DNA of 48,699 bases, taken from Methylococcales bacterium. Its GTDB lineage: Bacteria; Pseudomonadota; Gammaproteobacteria; Methylococcales; Methylomonadaceae. The stretch spans positions 1 through 48,699 of the forward strand of contig JAURYI010000027.1 of NCBI GenBank assembly GCA_030654015.1. Reading direction: 5' to 3'. Shown piece after piece: positions 7,923 through 16,428 of the stretch; positions within the stretch are counted from its first letter, which is position 1, and each line of letters begins with the position of its first letter. The position numbers and the translations under genes are program-made. The notes below the pieces were generated by a model. That model saw only the letters and a program-made list of their open reading frames with translations. It was not told where the DNA came from and did not search any database.

Positions 7923-8561
7923 GAATTGCATCTATACCGGCGCATGAAAGTACTATTTGCGGAAAGTCGAGGCAGTCTGGGTTCGAGAATTATGTTAAAA
8001 CAATGACGCAAAGAAGGCTTTTGCTTGGGACGTTATCGAGTGAGACGCTTGATGAAACGCCTTAAACTACAGGTTATCCAACGGCGTGCTTACAAAGTAA
8101 CGACAGTGAGAAAACACAGTCATCGTGTGGCGGATAACTTAGTTAATCAGGACTTTAACCCCAAGGCTGCAAACCAAGTCTGGGCTGGAGAAATCACCTA
8201 TTTGCGTACCTACGAAGGTTGGTTGTATCTGGCTGTCGTCATGGACTTATACTCCAGGCGCATCATCGGCTGGGCGATGGACAAGTACATCAGTGCTGAT
8301 TTGGTAAAACGAGCCATGCAGATGGCGATCACAATGAGTGGCAAAGGCGCGTGCTGGGACAATGCTGTCGTCGAACGTTTCTTTGCTAGCTTAAAAAATG
8401 AATGGCTATTAAAAATTTATCACTTAACCTGTGAATCTATGAAGCAAGATGTACAACACTACATCCGTTATTACAACCAAACACGATTGCATTCTGCCAA
8501 TGGCGATTTATCCCCTATTGACTTTGAACTGTCTCTTTCAAATGTGTCAGGTTGGATTTGA
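7923..8561 (+). pseudogene. IS3-family transposase OrfB, multiply inactivated
   Basis: The frame can be followed from 7923 (ELHLYRRMKVLFAESRGSLGSR) through an in-frame TGA at 8004-8006 into GRYRVRRLMKRLKL, the integrase core VWAGEITYLRT...DLYSRRIIGWAM, and the end CWDNAVVERFFASLKNEW. IS3 OrfB proteins need D, D and E. Here the first aspartate (normally GDITY) reads E, and the whole segment with the second aspartate (HSDRGSQY) is missing between MAIT and MSGKGACWDNA. Only the last glutamate remains. Its 5' end is cut by the REP pair. No terminal repeats or OrfA are visible. Confidence 0.85.
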
Positions 8562-8615
8562 CCAGAACAATATAGATTTAGAGAGAGATAAATCATTGTG
8601 CAGGGATATAGAACT

Positions 8616-9026
8616 GTGAAATATTTATTGGATACCGATGTTATTTCTGAATTGAAACGCCCAAAACCTAATAAACAGGTTTTGAATTAGTTTGCTACGA
8701 TGACAAAAGAATCGCTTTATTTGAGCGTATTAACCTTGGGTGAGATTCGTAAAGGAATAAAGAAATTACCCGATGGACAAAGAAAACAAGCATTATCAAG
8801 TTGGTTAGAAAAAGATATTCCGTTATGGTTTGATTCGCGCCTATTACTGATTGACGCTGAAGTAGCGGATTGTTGGGGGAAATTACAAGCACGAACTAAC
8901 AGACCATTACCCGCAATTGATAGTTTATTAGCAGCAACGGCTTTACATTATGATTTATGTTTGGTGACGCGTAATGTCAGTGATTTTGACTACCCTGATT
9001 TAACTATTTTAAATCTGTGGGCATGA
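8616..9026 (+). pseudogene. PIN-domain toxin (VapC/FitB-like) with amber stop
   Basis: From GTG at 8616 the frame reads KYLLDTDVISELKRPKP, the PIN N-terminus with two early aspartates and the conserved glutamate. It reaches TAG at 8688-8690 and continues in the same frame with LYLSVLTLGEIRKGI (conserved glutamate), RPLPAIDSLLAATALHYDL (conserved aspartates) and TRNVSDFD. The whole is 136 codons, a normal FitB/VapC length, so one point change silences it; in relatives a tryptophan codon is common at this spot (VLxWF). Reinitiation at ATG 8700 would lack the first catalytic aspartate. No antitoxin is upstream, only the dead IS3 fragment. Confidence 0.8.
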
Positions 9027-9028
9027 AA

Positions 9029-9059
9029 ATTAGGGGTAAGTGCAAAACTTACCCCTAAT
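9029..9059. terminator. Bidirectional hairpin between convergent genes
   Basis: A perfect 13-bp stem (ATTAGGGGTAAGT and its complement) with a five-base loop lies between the stop of the PIN pseudogene and the stop of gltB. Its symmetrical form and A/T flanks suit termination from both sides. Confidence 0.7.
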
Positions 9060-9070
9060 CATGAGCCGTA

Positions 9071-12000
9071 TTAAGCAACCACTTCGCTTAACATAGTTTG
9101 CGCAATACCCACGCTGATGATTTCAGCGAGGTGGGCTTCGACGCAGGGGATGCCTGCTAGGGCTAGGCGGTTTTGTCTGTCTTGGTCGATTATCCATACG
9201 GTAGAACCCATTGAATAAATGCTTTGGACAGAGCGGTTGATTAACGCGGTTTTGTAGTCATTAATACGTTTGCTGGCGAGTAAACACGCCAGTTGTTCGT
9301 CGGTGTAATAACTGTAGGCTTCGCGAGTGTTTTTCACTAAGGCTTCTTGTAATTTACGCGGACGTTCTAGTATTAGTTTACGCGCGGCTTGTTCAATTTG
9401 CGTGGAGTCCAAACCTAGGTTTGAATTCCGATACATCTCACGCGCCAGTTGCTCTGCTTTATCAAACACCGCAAAGCTGTTGATTAATTGTGCAGTTTGT
9501 TCTGGAATCGCGCCACCGAATAAAGGTTGTGCGGTTTGGTAAGCAGTACGCACTTGCGCAATTTGCACTTGTGCAAGTTCTACGGCTAATTCTTCCACCA
9601 TTTCTTTGCGATCCATCGCCGCTAGGAGATGTTCAGCAGTTTGGGTTTTGTTTAACCATAATGGTAAGGCAACGTAAAAGTGTTGGCGTTCGGTTGCCCA
9701 ATTAGCCAATAAATTACGCGCTTTGCTGGAGTTGGCGTACGCAGCGTGTTCTTCCAGCATTGCCAGAATAATGGCTTCATGCGCAGATACCGCCTCTTCG
9801 GTCAACCGATGCAGCGCGACTGAGGTTTTATCGTACAACGCGGCTAAACGGTTTTCAGGGTCGTATTGGTAGGCATTACCACCCGACATTCCGTTACACA
9901 CGCCTTTACCAAAGCCGCCGATGTTCAGCACAGAACCGTTGGTCATGTATTCACAGGCAAAATCACCCACGCCTTCGACCACTGCCATCGCGCCTGAATT
10001 ACGCACCGCAAAACGGTCGCCCGCTTCGCCGTTGATAAAGGCTTTACCGCCTGTCGCACCGAAGAGCGCGAAGTTGCCGATGAGGACGTTATTACCTGGA
10101 GTTTTAATACCACCACCCGGAGATTCAACGACTAACACACCGCCACACGCCGATTTACCGACACCGTCATTACAAGTGCCTTTGTGTTCCATGCGCATTC
10201 CGTCATTCATGAACGCGGCGTAACTTTGTCCCGCTGAACCGTGGGTGCGAATAATGACGCTGTCTGGGGCTAGGTAACGCCGTCCATTGGAATGGGTGTA
10301 AATGATGTTGGAGTCGTTAAGCTGTGCGTCGGTTATCTGATAATTCAAATAACGTTCCAAATCAACCGCCGCTTGACCGCCAACGGTTTTATTCCGATTG
10401 TTCAGTTTAAAGCCTTTGCCTTCAATCACAATTTGTTGCTGATGCGCCGCAAGCCCTGTTTTTATTTGCTCGATGATGTTGTCGTCGATGGTGAAACAGG
10501 CTTCTAAATACACCGCTTTGTCGATTTTTACTACGTCCACAGGGGCAAGCATTTTGGTTAAATCCAACTGCCCGACCATGCACGGATGATTAATCAAATG
10601 CAGTAATTCCGTTTTGCCGCGTAATTCCTGCAAACTGCGATAGCCCAGCATAGCCAATAATTCTCTGACTTCGTGCGCTAAGTTGATGAAATACTGAGCC
10701 AAAACACGCGGATCGCCTTTGAATTCTTCATGCGCAGTGGTTAAACCTGCTGGGCATTTGATGTTACAGTTTTTCGCCATCACGCAACGCAACATCATCA
10801 ATGCGGTGGTGCCGAATTCAAACGAATCCGCGCCTAAAATCGCCGATTTCACAACGTCTAAACCGCTTTGATGTGCGCCACTACAGCGCACGATAACTTT
10901 ATCGCGCAAACCATTGACCGCGAGAGCTTGATGCACTTCGGCGATACCGATTTCTGGTGAACGTCCGCTATTTTTCAAGCTGGTCACTGCCGCCGCACCT
11001 GTGCCGCCTGTGTTACCTGCGACGTTAATCACGTCCGCGCCTGCTTTGGCGACACCGACCGCAATCGTACCGATACCTTCGGAAGAGACTAATTTAACGC
11101 CGACTCGGACACGCGCCGCTTTGGCATCGTGAATCAACTGCCCTAAATCCTCGATGGAATAGGTGTCGTGATGCGGCGGTGGACTGACTAATTCCACGCG
11201 TGGCGTACCACCACGCAGTGCGGCAATTTCTACCGACACTTTGGCGGCTGGTAATTGTCCGCCTTCACCCGGTTTTGCACCTTGAGCGATTTTGATTTCA
11301 ATTTCTTCAATGTTGGAATCGGCCAAATAACCCGCCCACACGCCGAATCGACCTGAGGCGAACTGTTTGATTTTGCTGGAACGCAACGTGCCGAAACGAC
11401 TGGAATGCTCGCCGCCTTCGCCTGAATTGCTTAACGCGCCGACGATGTTTGTGCCTTGTGCAACCGCTTCGTGGGCTTCAGCAAGTAATGCGCCGTGACT
11501 CATTGCACCCGATGCTAAGGTGGCAGTGATTTCGTGTGCAGGTTGCACGTCACTCAAAGCAATCGGTTTACGCGCTTTTTGTACCGAAGACAAATAGTTG
11601 GCTAATACATTGCTACGGCTGGTAACGTGAATAACGATGGTATTTTCAACGATAACTATATCGAACCGAATATCAGCAAAGCGGTTTTTAAAATGCTGAA
11701 CTAAATTTTCCAAACGTTGATTGGAATCACGCTCCGTGAAACTAATGGCAAATTCATACTCATCGACTTCCGTGACACACAAACCACGAATTAAGTAATT
11801 CACGTTACCGTGCAGGTTTTGCTTGCCTAAAATGTGATCGAAATCATCAACGCTTTCTGCGCCGCTGACATCGGCAGGAAAATCCATAATGTCACGCAAT
11901 GCCGCAGGTCTGCTATCGCGTTCTTCGTACAGATTTTTAGTGAAACTGCGATAAGCGGGCGTGATGCCTGCGTTGTCGATTTGTTCAGGGGTACGTTTTT

Positions 12001-14518
12001 CGTAACCTGTGTCTAAATAGGCAATATCGCTGGCTTCGGGTGATTGTTCAGCAACGTATAAAATCGGCTCATCGGTCATGCGGATGTATTCACGAACAGC
12101 AGTATTGCCGTAAGAATGCCCCGCGCCGTCCTGACGTTCTTTGAACAAACCTAAAAACGGAATGTCTTTTTCTTCACGCACCGTCAGGGCTTTACCGTGC
12201 CATTCTGCGGCACTTGCCGCTATATCGGCATAACGCACACCGCCGACTGAGGCGTGAATATTGGGGAAATACGGGCTTAACTTGGGTTCGTCGGTGTCGA
12301 GATAATTGGACTCGAAAAACTCACCGCCGATATAACTTTCAGCAGTACACAAGCCGAATTTACCCATCGTTTTCATCAACGATTTTTCCGTGCCTTTCTG
12401 GAATTTATACAACACGCTTGTCCATTCAGCCGCTGGGTAATGGCTGGTTACACGGTCATGGACACTGAGCGGACATATCGCCGACGCGCCGAAACCTAGG
12501 ATGGTAGCAACATCGTGCGGACTTGCCGCCTGCCCTGTTTCAGCAATCAGTGACGAGTTGAAACGCAAGCCCTGTTTAACTAAATGCTGATTCGCGGCGG
12601 CAATCATTAATAACGCGGGAATTGCGGCGTGAGTTTCGCTGATGTTCGCGTCCGTTAAAATAATAATGCCGGTGTTATTGCTCGCCGCTGTAGCGACTTG
12701 TTCACACACCGCTGTGACTGCTGCTGTCAGGTTGGTTTCGTTTTGTGCCGCATCGCTAAAATCAGGCGTGTACAACATATCCAGCGTGATATGACTCACG
12801 ACAGATTGTCTGCGGATTTGTTCTAATTGAGCGCGTTGTAAAATCGGCGATTCAATCACCAATTGTTTGCTGTATTCATCGGAAAAAGTCGGTTTTGCAC
12901 CTAAGGCAACCCGCAAAGTCATGCCGTCGCTTTCACGGATAGAATCCAGCGGTGGGTTGGTGACTTGCGCAAAACGTTGGCTGAAATAACGCGACATCCC
13001 ACCTTCGGCACTGGACAGCGCGTTCGGCGCGAGTCCGTAACCCATTGCGGTGACTTTTTCTAACCCTGTTGCTAACATAGGATCAAGCAAGAAGCGGAAA
13101 CTTTCCTGATTCAATGAATACGCTGTGTAGCGTTGGTCGATGTTTAAGCTGTGATTGTCTGCTAATTCGGCTAATTCAACCTTGGGTAGTTCGGATAAAT
13201 GAATGCAGCGTTTAGCCAATAATGCGCTGTAGTCCTTTTCTTTCGCCAAGCGTTCCAGCACTTCTGCGTTATGGTAGGTTTCGCCTGTGCTGTGGTCAAA
13301 ATACAGCATCCCGCCCGCTTCGATACGCCCGCGTTTGACAATATCCGCAGGTGGAAAATCAATTTGTCCCGCTTCGGACATGACGGCTAAATAATCGTGC
13401 GTTTCCACAGAACGCAGTGGACGCAAGCCCAGACGGTCTAAACGCGCACCGACCCGAATACCATCATTAAAAATCAACGCCGCAGGGCCGTCATTTTTTT
13501 CTTCGTATAAGCTGAAATACTCCAGCATGGCGCGGACTTCGGGCGACAAAGTGGTGTCGTTTTCCCACGCTGGCGGCATCATGGCTAATACGGCGGTCAC
13601 GATATCCAGATTGTCTTCGTTAATACGGCGAGTTAGGGTTTGATCTAAACGCCCTGAGTCTGATTGTCCGCACGGAAAACAGATGTGTTTGCCGTGTTGT
13701 CTGGCAATGGCGTTTTCACTGAGGCGGTTTTTCTTGTCGGTGTTTAATTCGCCGTTGTGCGCCATGTAACGAAATGGCTGTGCCATCATGGTGGCAGGGG
13801 CGGTATTGGTGGAAAAACGGGTATGAAAAAACAGGGTATGGATTTCGTGATCGGTATCGTACAAGTCAATGAAATACGGAATCACTTCATGCGAATTCAA
13901 GCGACCTTTATAAACCTGAGTGCGTGAACTCATGGATAACGGATAAAAACCCGCCAATTCATCACGGGTAAAAGCTTCAACTTCAATATCGAGCAACGCG
14001 GCTTGAATATGGCGTTCAAATTCCTCATGCGTTGCGTCTTTTAAAGCGTCAGGACGACCAAAAATAAACTGCTCAATCGGCAATTGGGCTTTAATCGCCG
14101 CCGCATTCAACACGCTGTTATCCACAGGAATCACGCGCCGTGCCAGTATCGGCAAGTTAAAATCGTTAAAATGCCGCTCCACTAATTCATTGGCATCGGA
14201 ATCATGGTGGGCGTGATCTTCTGGATAAAAGAAGTTCGCTACGCCAAATTGACCGAGTTCCAGTGCGGGATTACCCGTAATTTTGCGGAAAAAAGTGAGC
14301 GATAAATCAATATTGACACCCGCACCGTCACCGATACCTTCCGCGCTCATGCCGCCACGATGTGGAATAGTGCATAAGGCTTCATGGGATTTAGCCAATA
14401 AATCGTGCGTTTGTTTGCTTTGCTTGTGGGTAATAAAACCCACTCCGCAACTGTCCTGCGAAAGTTCTGCGTCATAAAGCATGGCTTGTTTATTGTTCCA
14501 TCGGGGATTTTTAGTCAT
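9071..14518 (-). CDS. gltB: Glutamate synthase large subunit, with long C-terminal extension
   Basis: This 1815-residue protein contains all parts of the GOGAT alpha subunit. The N-terminal type II glutaminase has its nucleophile at C24 in QDSCGVGF. The FMN-binding synthase barrel includes GEGGEHSSRFGTL, KPGEGGQLPAAKV and AGNTGGTGAAAVTSL. The 3Fe-4S cysteines are in CVMAKNCNIKCPAGLTT, and the GxGxG helix is near NDGVGKSACGGVLVVESPGGG. It makes glutamate from glutamine and 2-oxoglutarate. Usual GltB proteins are about 1480-1550 residues; here roughly 250 extra residues follow the GxGxG domain and are mostly helical (AEHLLAAMDRKEMVEELAVELAQ and onward). In many bacteria Cys nucleophile maturation removes a propeptide; here 23 residues precede it. 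The small subunit gltD is not adjacent. The 190 bases upstream to the divergent hydroxylase hold the promoter. Confidence 0.93.
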   Translation of the reverse strand: MTKNPRWNNKQAMLYDAELSQDSCGVGFITHKQSKQTHDLLAKSHEALCTIPHRGGMSAEGIGDGAGVNIDLSLTFFRKITGNPALELGQFGVANFFYPEDHAHHDSDANELVERHFNDFNLPILARRVIPVDNSVLNAAAIKAQLPIEQFIFGRPDALKDATHEEFERHIQAALLDIEVEAFTRDELAGFYPLSMSSRTQVYKGRLNSHEVIPYFIDLYDTDHEIHTLFFHTRFSTNTAPATMMAQPFRYMAHNGELNTDKKNRLSENAIARQHGKHICFPCGQSDSGRLDQTLTRRINEDNLDIVTAVLAMMPPAWENDTTLSPEVRAMLEYFSLYEEKNDGPAALIFNDGIRVGARLDRLGLRPLRSVETHDYLAVMSEAGQIDFPPADIVKRGRIEAGGMLYFDHSTGETYHNAEVLERLAKEKDYSALLAKRCIHLSELPKVELAELADNHSLNIDQRYTAYSLNQESFRFLLDPMLATGLEKVTAMGYGLAPNALSSAEGGMSRYFSQRFAQVTNPPLDSIRESDGMTLRVALGAKPTFSDEYSKQLVIESPILQRAQLEQIRRQSVVSHITLDMLYTPDFSDAAQNETNLTAAVTAVCEQVATAASNNTGIIILTDANISETHAAIPALLMIAAANQHLVKQGLRFNSSLIAETGQAASPHDVATILGFGASAICPLSVHDRVTSHYPAAEWTSVLYKFQKGTEKSLMKTMGKFGLCTAESYIGGEFFESNYLDTDEPKLSPYFPNIHASVGGVRYADIAASAAEWHGKALTVREEKDIPFLGLFKERQDGAGHSYGNTAVREYIRMTDEPILYVAEQSPEASDIAYLDTGYEKRTPEQIDNAGITPAYRSFTKNLYEERDSRPAALRDIMDFPADVSGAESVDDFDHILGKQNLHGNVNYLIRGLCVTEVDEYEFAISFTERDSNQRLENLVQHFKNRFADIRFDIVIVENTIVIHVTSRSNVLANYLSSVQKARKPIALSDVQPAHEITATLASGAMSHGALLAEAHEAVAQGTNIVGALSNSGEGGEHSSRFGTLRSSKIKQFASGRFGVWAGYLADSNIEEIEIKIAQGAKPGEGGQLPAAKVSVEIAALRGGTPRVELVSPPPHHDTYSIEDLGQLIHDAKAARVRVGVKLVSSEGIGTIAVGVAKAGADVINVAGNTGGTGAAAVTSLKNSGRSPEIGIAEVHQALAVNGLRDKVIVRCSGAHQSGLDVVKSAILGADSFEFGTTALMMLRCVMAKNCNIKCPAGLTTAHEEFKGDPRVLAQYFINLAHEVRELLAMLGYRSLQELRGKTELLHLINHPCMVGQLDLTKMLAPVDVVKIDKAVYLEACFTIDDNIIEQIKTGLAAHQQQIVIEGKGFKLNNRNKTVGGQAAVDLERYLNYQITDAQLNDSNIIYTHSNGRRYLAPDSVIIRTHGSAGQSYAAFMNDGMRMEHKGTCNDGVGKSACGGVLVVESPGGGIKTPGNNVLIGNFALFGATGGKAFINGEAGDRFAVRNSGAMAVVEGVGDFACEYMTNGSVLNIGGFGKGVCNGMSGGNAYQYDPENRLAALYDKTSVALHRLTEEAVSAHEAIILAMLEEHAAYANSSKARNLLANWATERQHFYVALPLWLNKTQTAEHLLAAMDRKEMVEELAVELAQVQIAQVRTAYQTAQPLFGGAIPEQTAQLINSFAVFDKAEQLAREMYRNSNLGLDSTQIEQAARKLILERPRKLQEALVKNTREAYSYYTDEQLACLLASKRINDYKTALINRSVQSIYSMGSTVWIIDQDRQNRLALAGIPCVEAHLAEIISVGIAQTMLSEVVA

Positions 14519-14710
14519 TATCCTGCCCGTTCTCTCATCGGTGTTGTGTATGTAACGTTTAGTGTCGTTTTTAGGTCGTGTGTGGTAGAGTCAAACGCAT
14601 TAATTCTGCGTAGTGCTGACTATATTATCGTTTAGCGAAACCTGCTAATGGTAACATAACCAAGCTAATTTGTCAGGTATGCACTTCATTTATCAAGCGA
14701 GTCAGTTGTT

Positions 14711-15928
14711 ATGAAAGAAAATTTTGATGTCATCATTGTCGGTGGCGGTATGGTCGGTGCGGCTGTAGCGTGCGGGTTGGGCGGTAGCTCTTTAAAAGTG
14801 GCAGTGCTGGAAAGCTCACCGCCTGAAGCCTTTTCCCCAGACCAGCCGCATGATTTGCGCGTGTCCGCGCTCAGCATTGCCTCGCGCAACATCATTGAAA
14901 CCGTGGGCGCGTGGGACGGGATTGTTAATCGCCGCATCTGTCCGTTTCGCCGTATGCGTGTCTTTGAAACCGCTGGTGATACTGAATTTTGCAGTGATGA
15001 TATTAACTATCCTGAATTGGGTTATATCGTCGAAAATCGTATCACACAACTGGCTTTATTAGACCGCTTGCAAGAATTTCCCAATATCGAGCTAATCTGT
15101 CCGACCGCTATCAGTAAAATCAACTACCGTTTAGGTGAACAACCTGAAATTGAACTGGGTGATGGACGAGTTTTATCCGCAAAGGTGTTGGTGGGTGCAG
15201 ACGGCGCACAATCGCGCGTTCGGCAAACAGTCGGTATTGGTCTGACCAGTTGGGATTATCAACAACACGCGCTGGTCATTTACATAGACACTGATTACGA
15301 ACAGCAAGATATTACTTGGCAACGCTTTGTTGCCAGCGGCCCGCAGGCGTTTTTACCACTGACAGGGCATTACGGCTCACTCGTTTGGTATAACTCACCC
15401 GATGAAATCAGTCGTTTAAAAACCTTATCTTTTGATGATTTGAAGCAGGAATTAATAGCCGCATTCCCTGATTGTTTGGGTAAAGTCAACGCCATATTAG
15501 GCATTGCCAGTTTCCCCTTAACCCGCCGTCATGCGCAAAGCTACGTTAAACAAGGCGTGGTATTAGTCGGCGATGCTGCCCACACCATTAACCCACTAGC
15601 AGGGCAAGGCGTAAATATCGGTTTATTAGATGCCGCCGCCCTAGCCGAAGTATTACTGGAAGCACACAAACAAGGGCTAAACATAGGCGATGTCAGCGTA
15701 TTAAAGCGTTACGAAAAAATGCGCCGCAATGAAAATCTGAAAATGATGACCGTGATGGACGTGTTTTATAACGTATTCAGCAATGACATTCTACCCGTCA
15801 AATTATTACGCAACCTAGGTTTAGGCTTAGCTGAACGCATATTACCCGCAAAACACAAAGTCATGCGCGGTGCAATGGGCTTGGAAGGAAAATTGCCGAA
15901 ACTGGCGAAAGGTATAGCCATTAATTAA
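14711..15928 (+). CDS. Ubiquinone-biosynthesis FAD hydroxylase (UbiH/UbiF family)
   Basis: This 405-residue flavoprotein monooxygenase shows the N-terminal Rossmann motif DVIIVGGGMVGAAVACGLGG (residues 6-25), the ubiquinone-hydroxylase stretch DLRVSALSIASRNIIE, the DG motif in VLVGADGAQSRVRQ and the second FAD motif VVLVGDAAHTINPLAGQGVNIGLLDAA. These enzymes hydroxylate the polyprenyl-phenol ring at the membrane during ubiquinone synthesis. Sequence alone does not settle whether it acts at C1, C5 or C6 (UbiF, UbiI or UbiH); the PFRRMRVF segment leans towards UbiF. It is divergent from gltB, and the antitoxin gene 12 bases downstream is likely unrelated. Confidence 0.85.
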   Translation: MKENFDVIIVGGGMVGAAVACGLGGSSLKVAVLESSPPEAFSPDQPHDLRVSALSIASRNIIETVGAWDGIVNRRICPFRRMRVFETAGDTEFCSDDINYPELGYIVENRITQLALLDRLQEFPNIELICPTAISKINYRLGEQPEIELGDGRVLSAKVLVGADGAQSRVRQTVGIGLTSWDYQQHALVIYIDTDYEQQDITWQRFVASGPQAFLPLTGHYGSLVWYNSPDEISRLKTLSFDDLKQELIAAFPDCLGKVNAILGIASFPLTRRHAQSYVKQGVVLVGDAAHTINPLAGQGVNIGLLDAAALAEVLLEAHKQGLNIGDVSVLKRYEKMRRNENLKMMTVMDVFYNVFSNDILPVKLLRNLGLGLAERILPAKHKVMRGAMGLEGKLPKLAKGIAIN

Positions 15929-15940
15929 AAGGAAAATACC

Positions 15941-16165
15941 ATGTTACACACCTTAACGTATGAACTCGATTTACCGCAAAATCGCACTATTCAACTTAAA
16001 CTGCCTGACACTATCAAAACAGGCAAGCATCATATTGTCTTGGTGATTGATGAAAAAGAAGACCAAACCGATGATTTTCAACAACTGCTCAATGCCACCA
16101 AAGGACTTTGGCAACAAGGCGATGGCTTAGCTTACCAACAAGCCTTGCGTAATGAATGGGAATAA
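15941..16165 (+). CDS. VapB-like antitoxin (orphaned)
   Basis: This 74-residue protein has an N-terminal beta-rich half (LDLPQNRTIQLKLPDTIKTGKHHIVLVID), as in swapped-hairpin antitoxins, and an acidic C-terminal half ending QALRNEWE that would bind the toxin. AAGGAAAATACC gives a good ribosome site. The gene for a PIN toxin begins two bases after its stop, but that toxin is cut to 42 codons. The identity is inferred mainly from the partner. Confidence 0.6.
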   Translation: MLHTLTYELDLPQNRTIQLKLPDTIKTGKHHIVLVIDEKEDQTDDFQQLLNATKGLWQQGDGLAYQQALRNEWE

Positions 16166-16167
16166 AC

Positions 16168-16296
16168 ATGGTCTATTTGCTTGATTCCGTCATTTTGATA
16201 GACCATTTCAACAATATCCCCCAAGCCAGCGAATTTTTGCAACAGCACAAAGATAGCTCGGCTATCTCAGTGATTACCCGCGCCGAAGTCAGGTAG
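16168..16296 (+). pseudogene. PIN-domain (VapC-type) toxin truncated by a REP
   Basis: The reading frame MVYLLDSVILIDHFNNIPQA...SAISVITRAEVR is a clear PIN N-terminus: the first catalytic aspartate is D6, a second is D12 and the conserved glutamate is E40. It stops at TAG 16294-16296, and those stop bases are the GTAG foot of the REP pair starting at 16293. About two thirds of the domain, with the remaining acidic residues, is absent. The REP insertion, or a deletion ending at it, created the stop. Confidence 0.8.
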
Positions 16297-16356
16297 GGTA
16301 CGCTGTGCGTACCTTTTCATAATCAACGACTTAACGGTACGCGCAGCGTGTCCTAC
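16293..16356. repeat. REP pair, class C (GTAGGGTACGCTGTGCGTACC)
   Basis: The left unit is GTAG plus a GGTACGC/GCGTACC hairpin. The right unit, read on the minus strand from 16356, is GTAGGACACGCTGCGCGTACC. Twenty-two bases separate the hairpins. It ends the toxin fragment and lies just upstream of the restriction-modification genes. Confidence 0.75.
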
Positions 16357-16428
16357 ACGGCTACGCACTACAAACTTATCAGATAGAAACGCCCGTCGTC
16401 CATGACGAATGCAGAAAATAGGAAAAAA

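Noticed and set aside
9071-14518. Several opposite-strand frames of 60-100 codons inside gltB
   Set aside because: They have no ribosome sites and no recognisable domains, and they lie fully within a well-supported gene.
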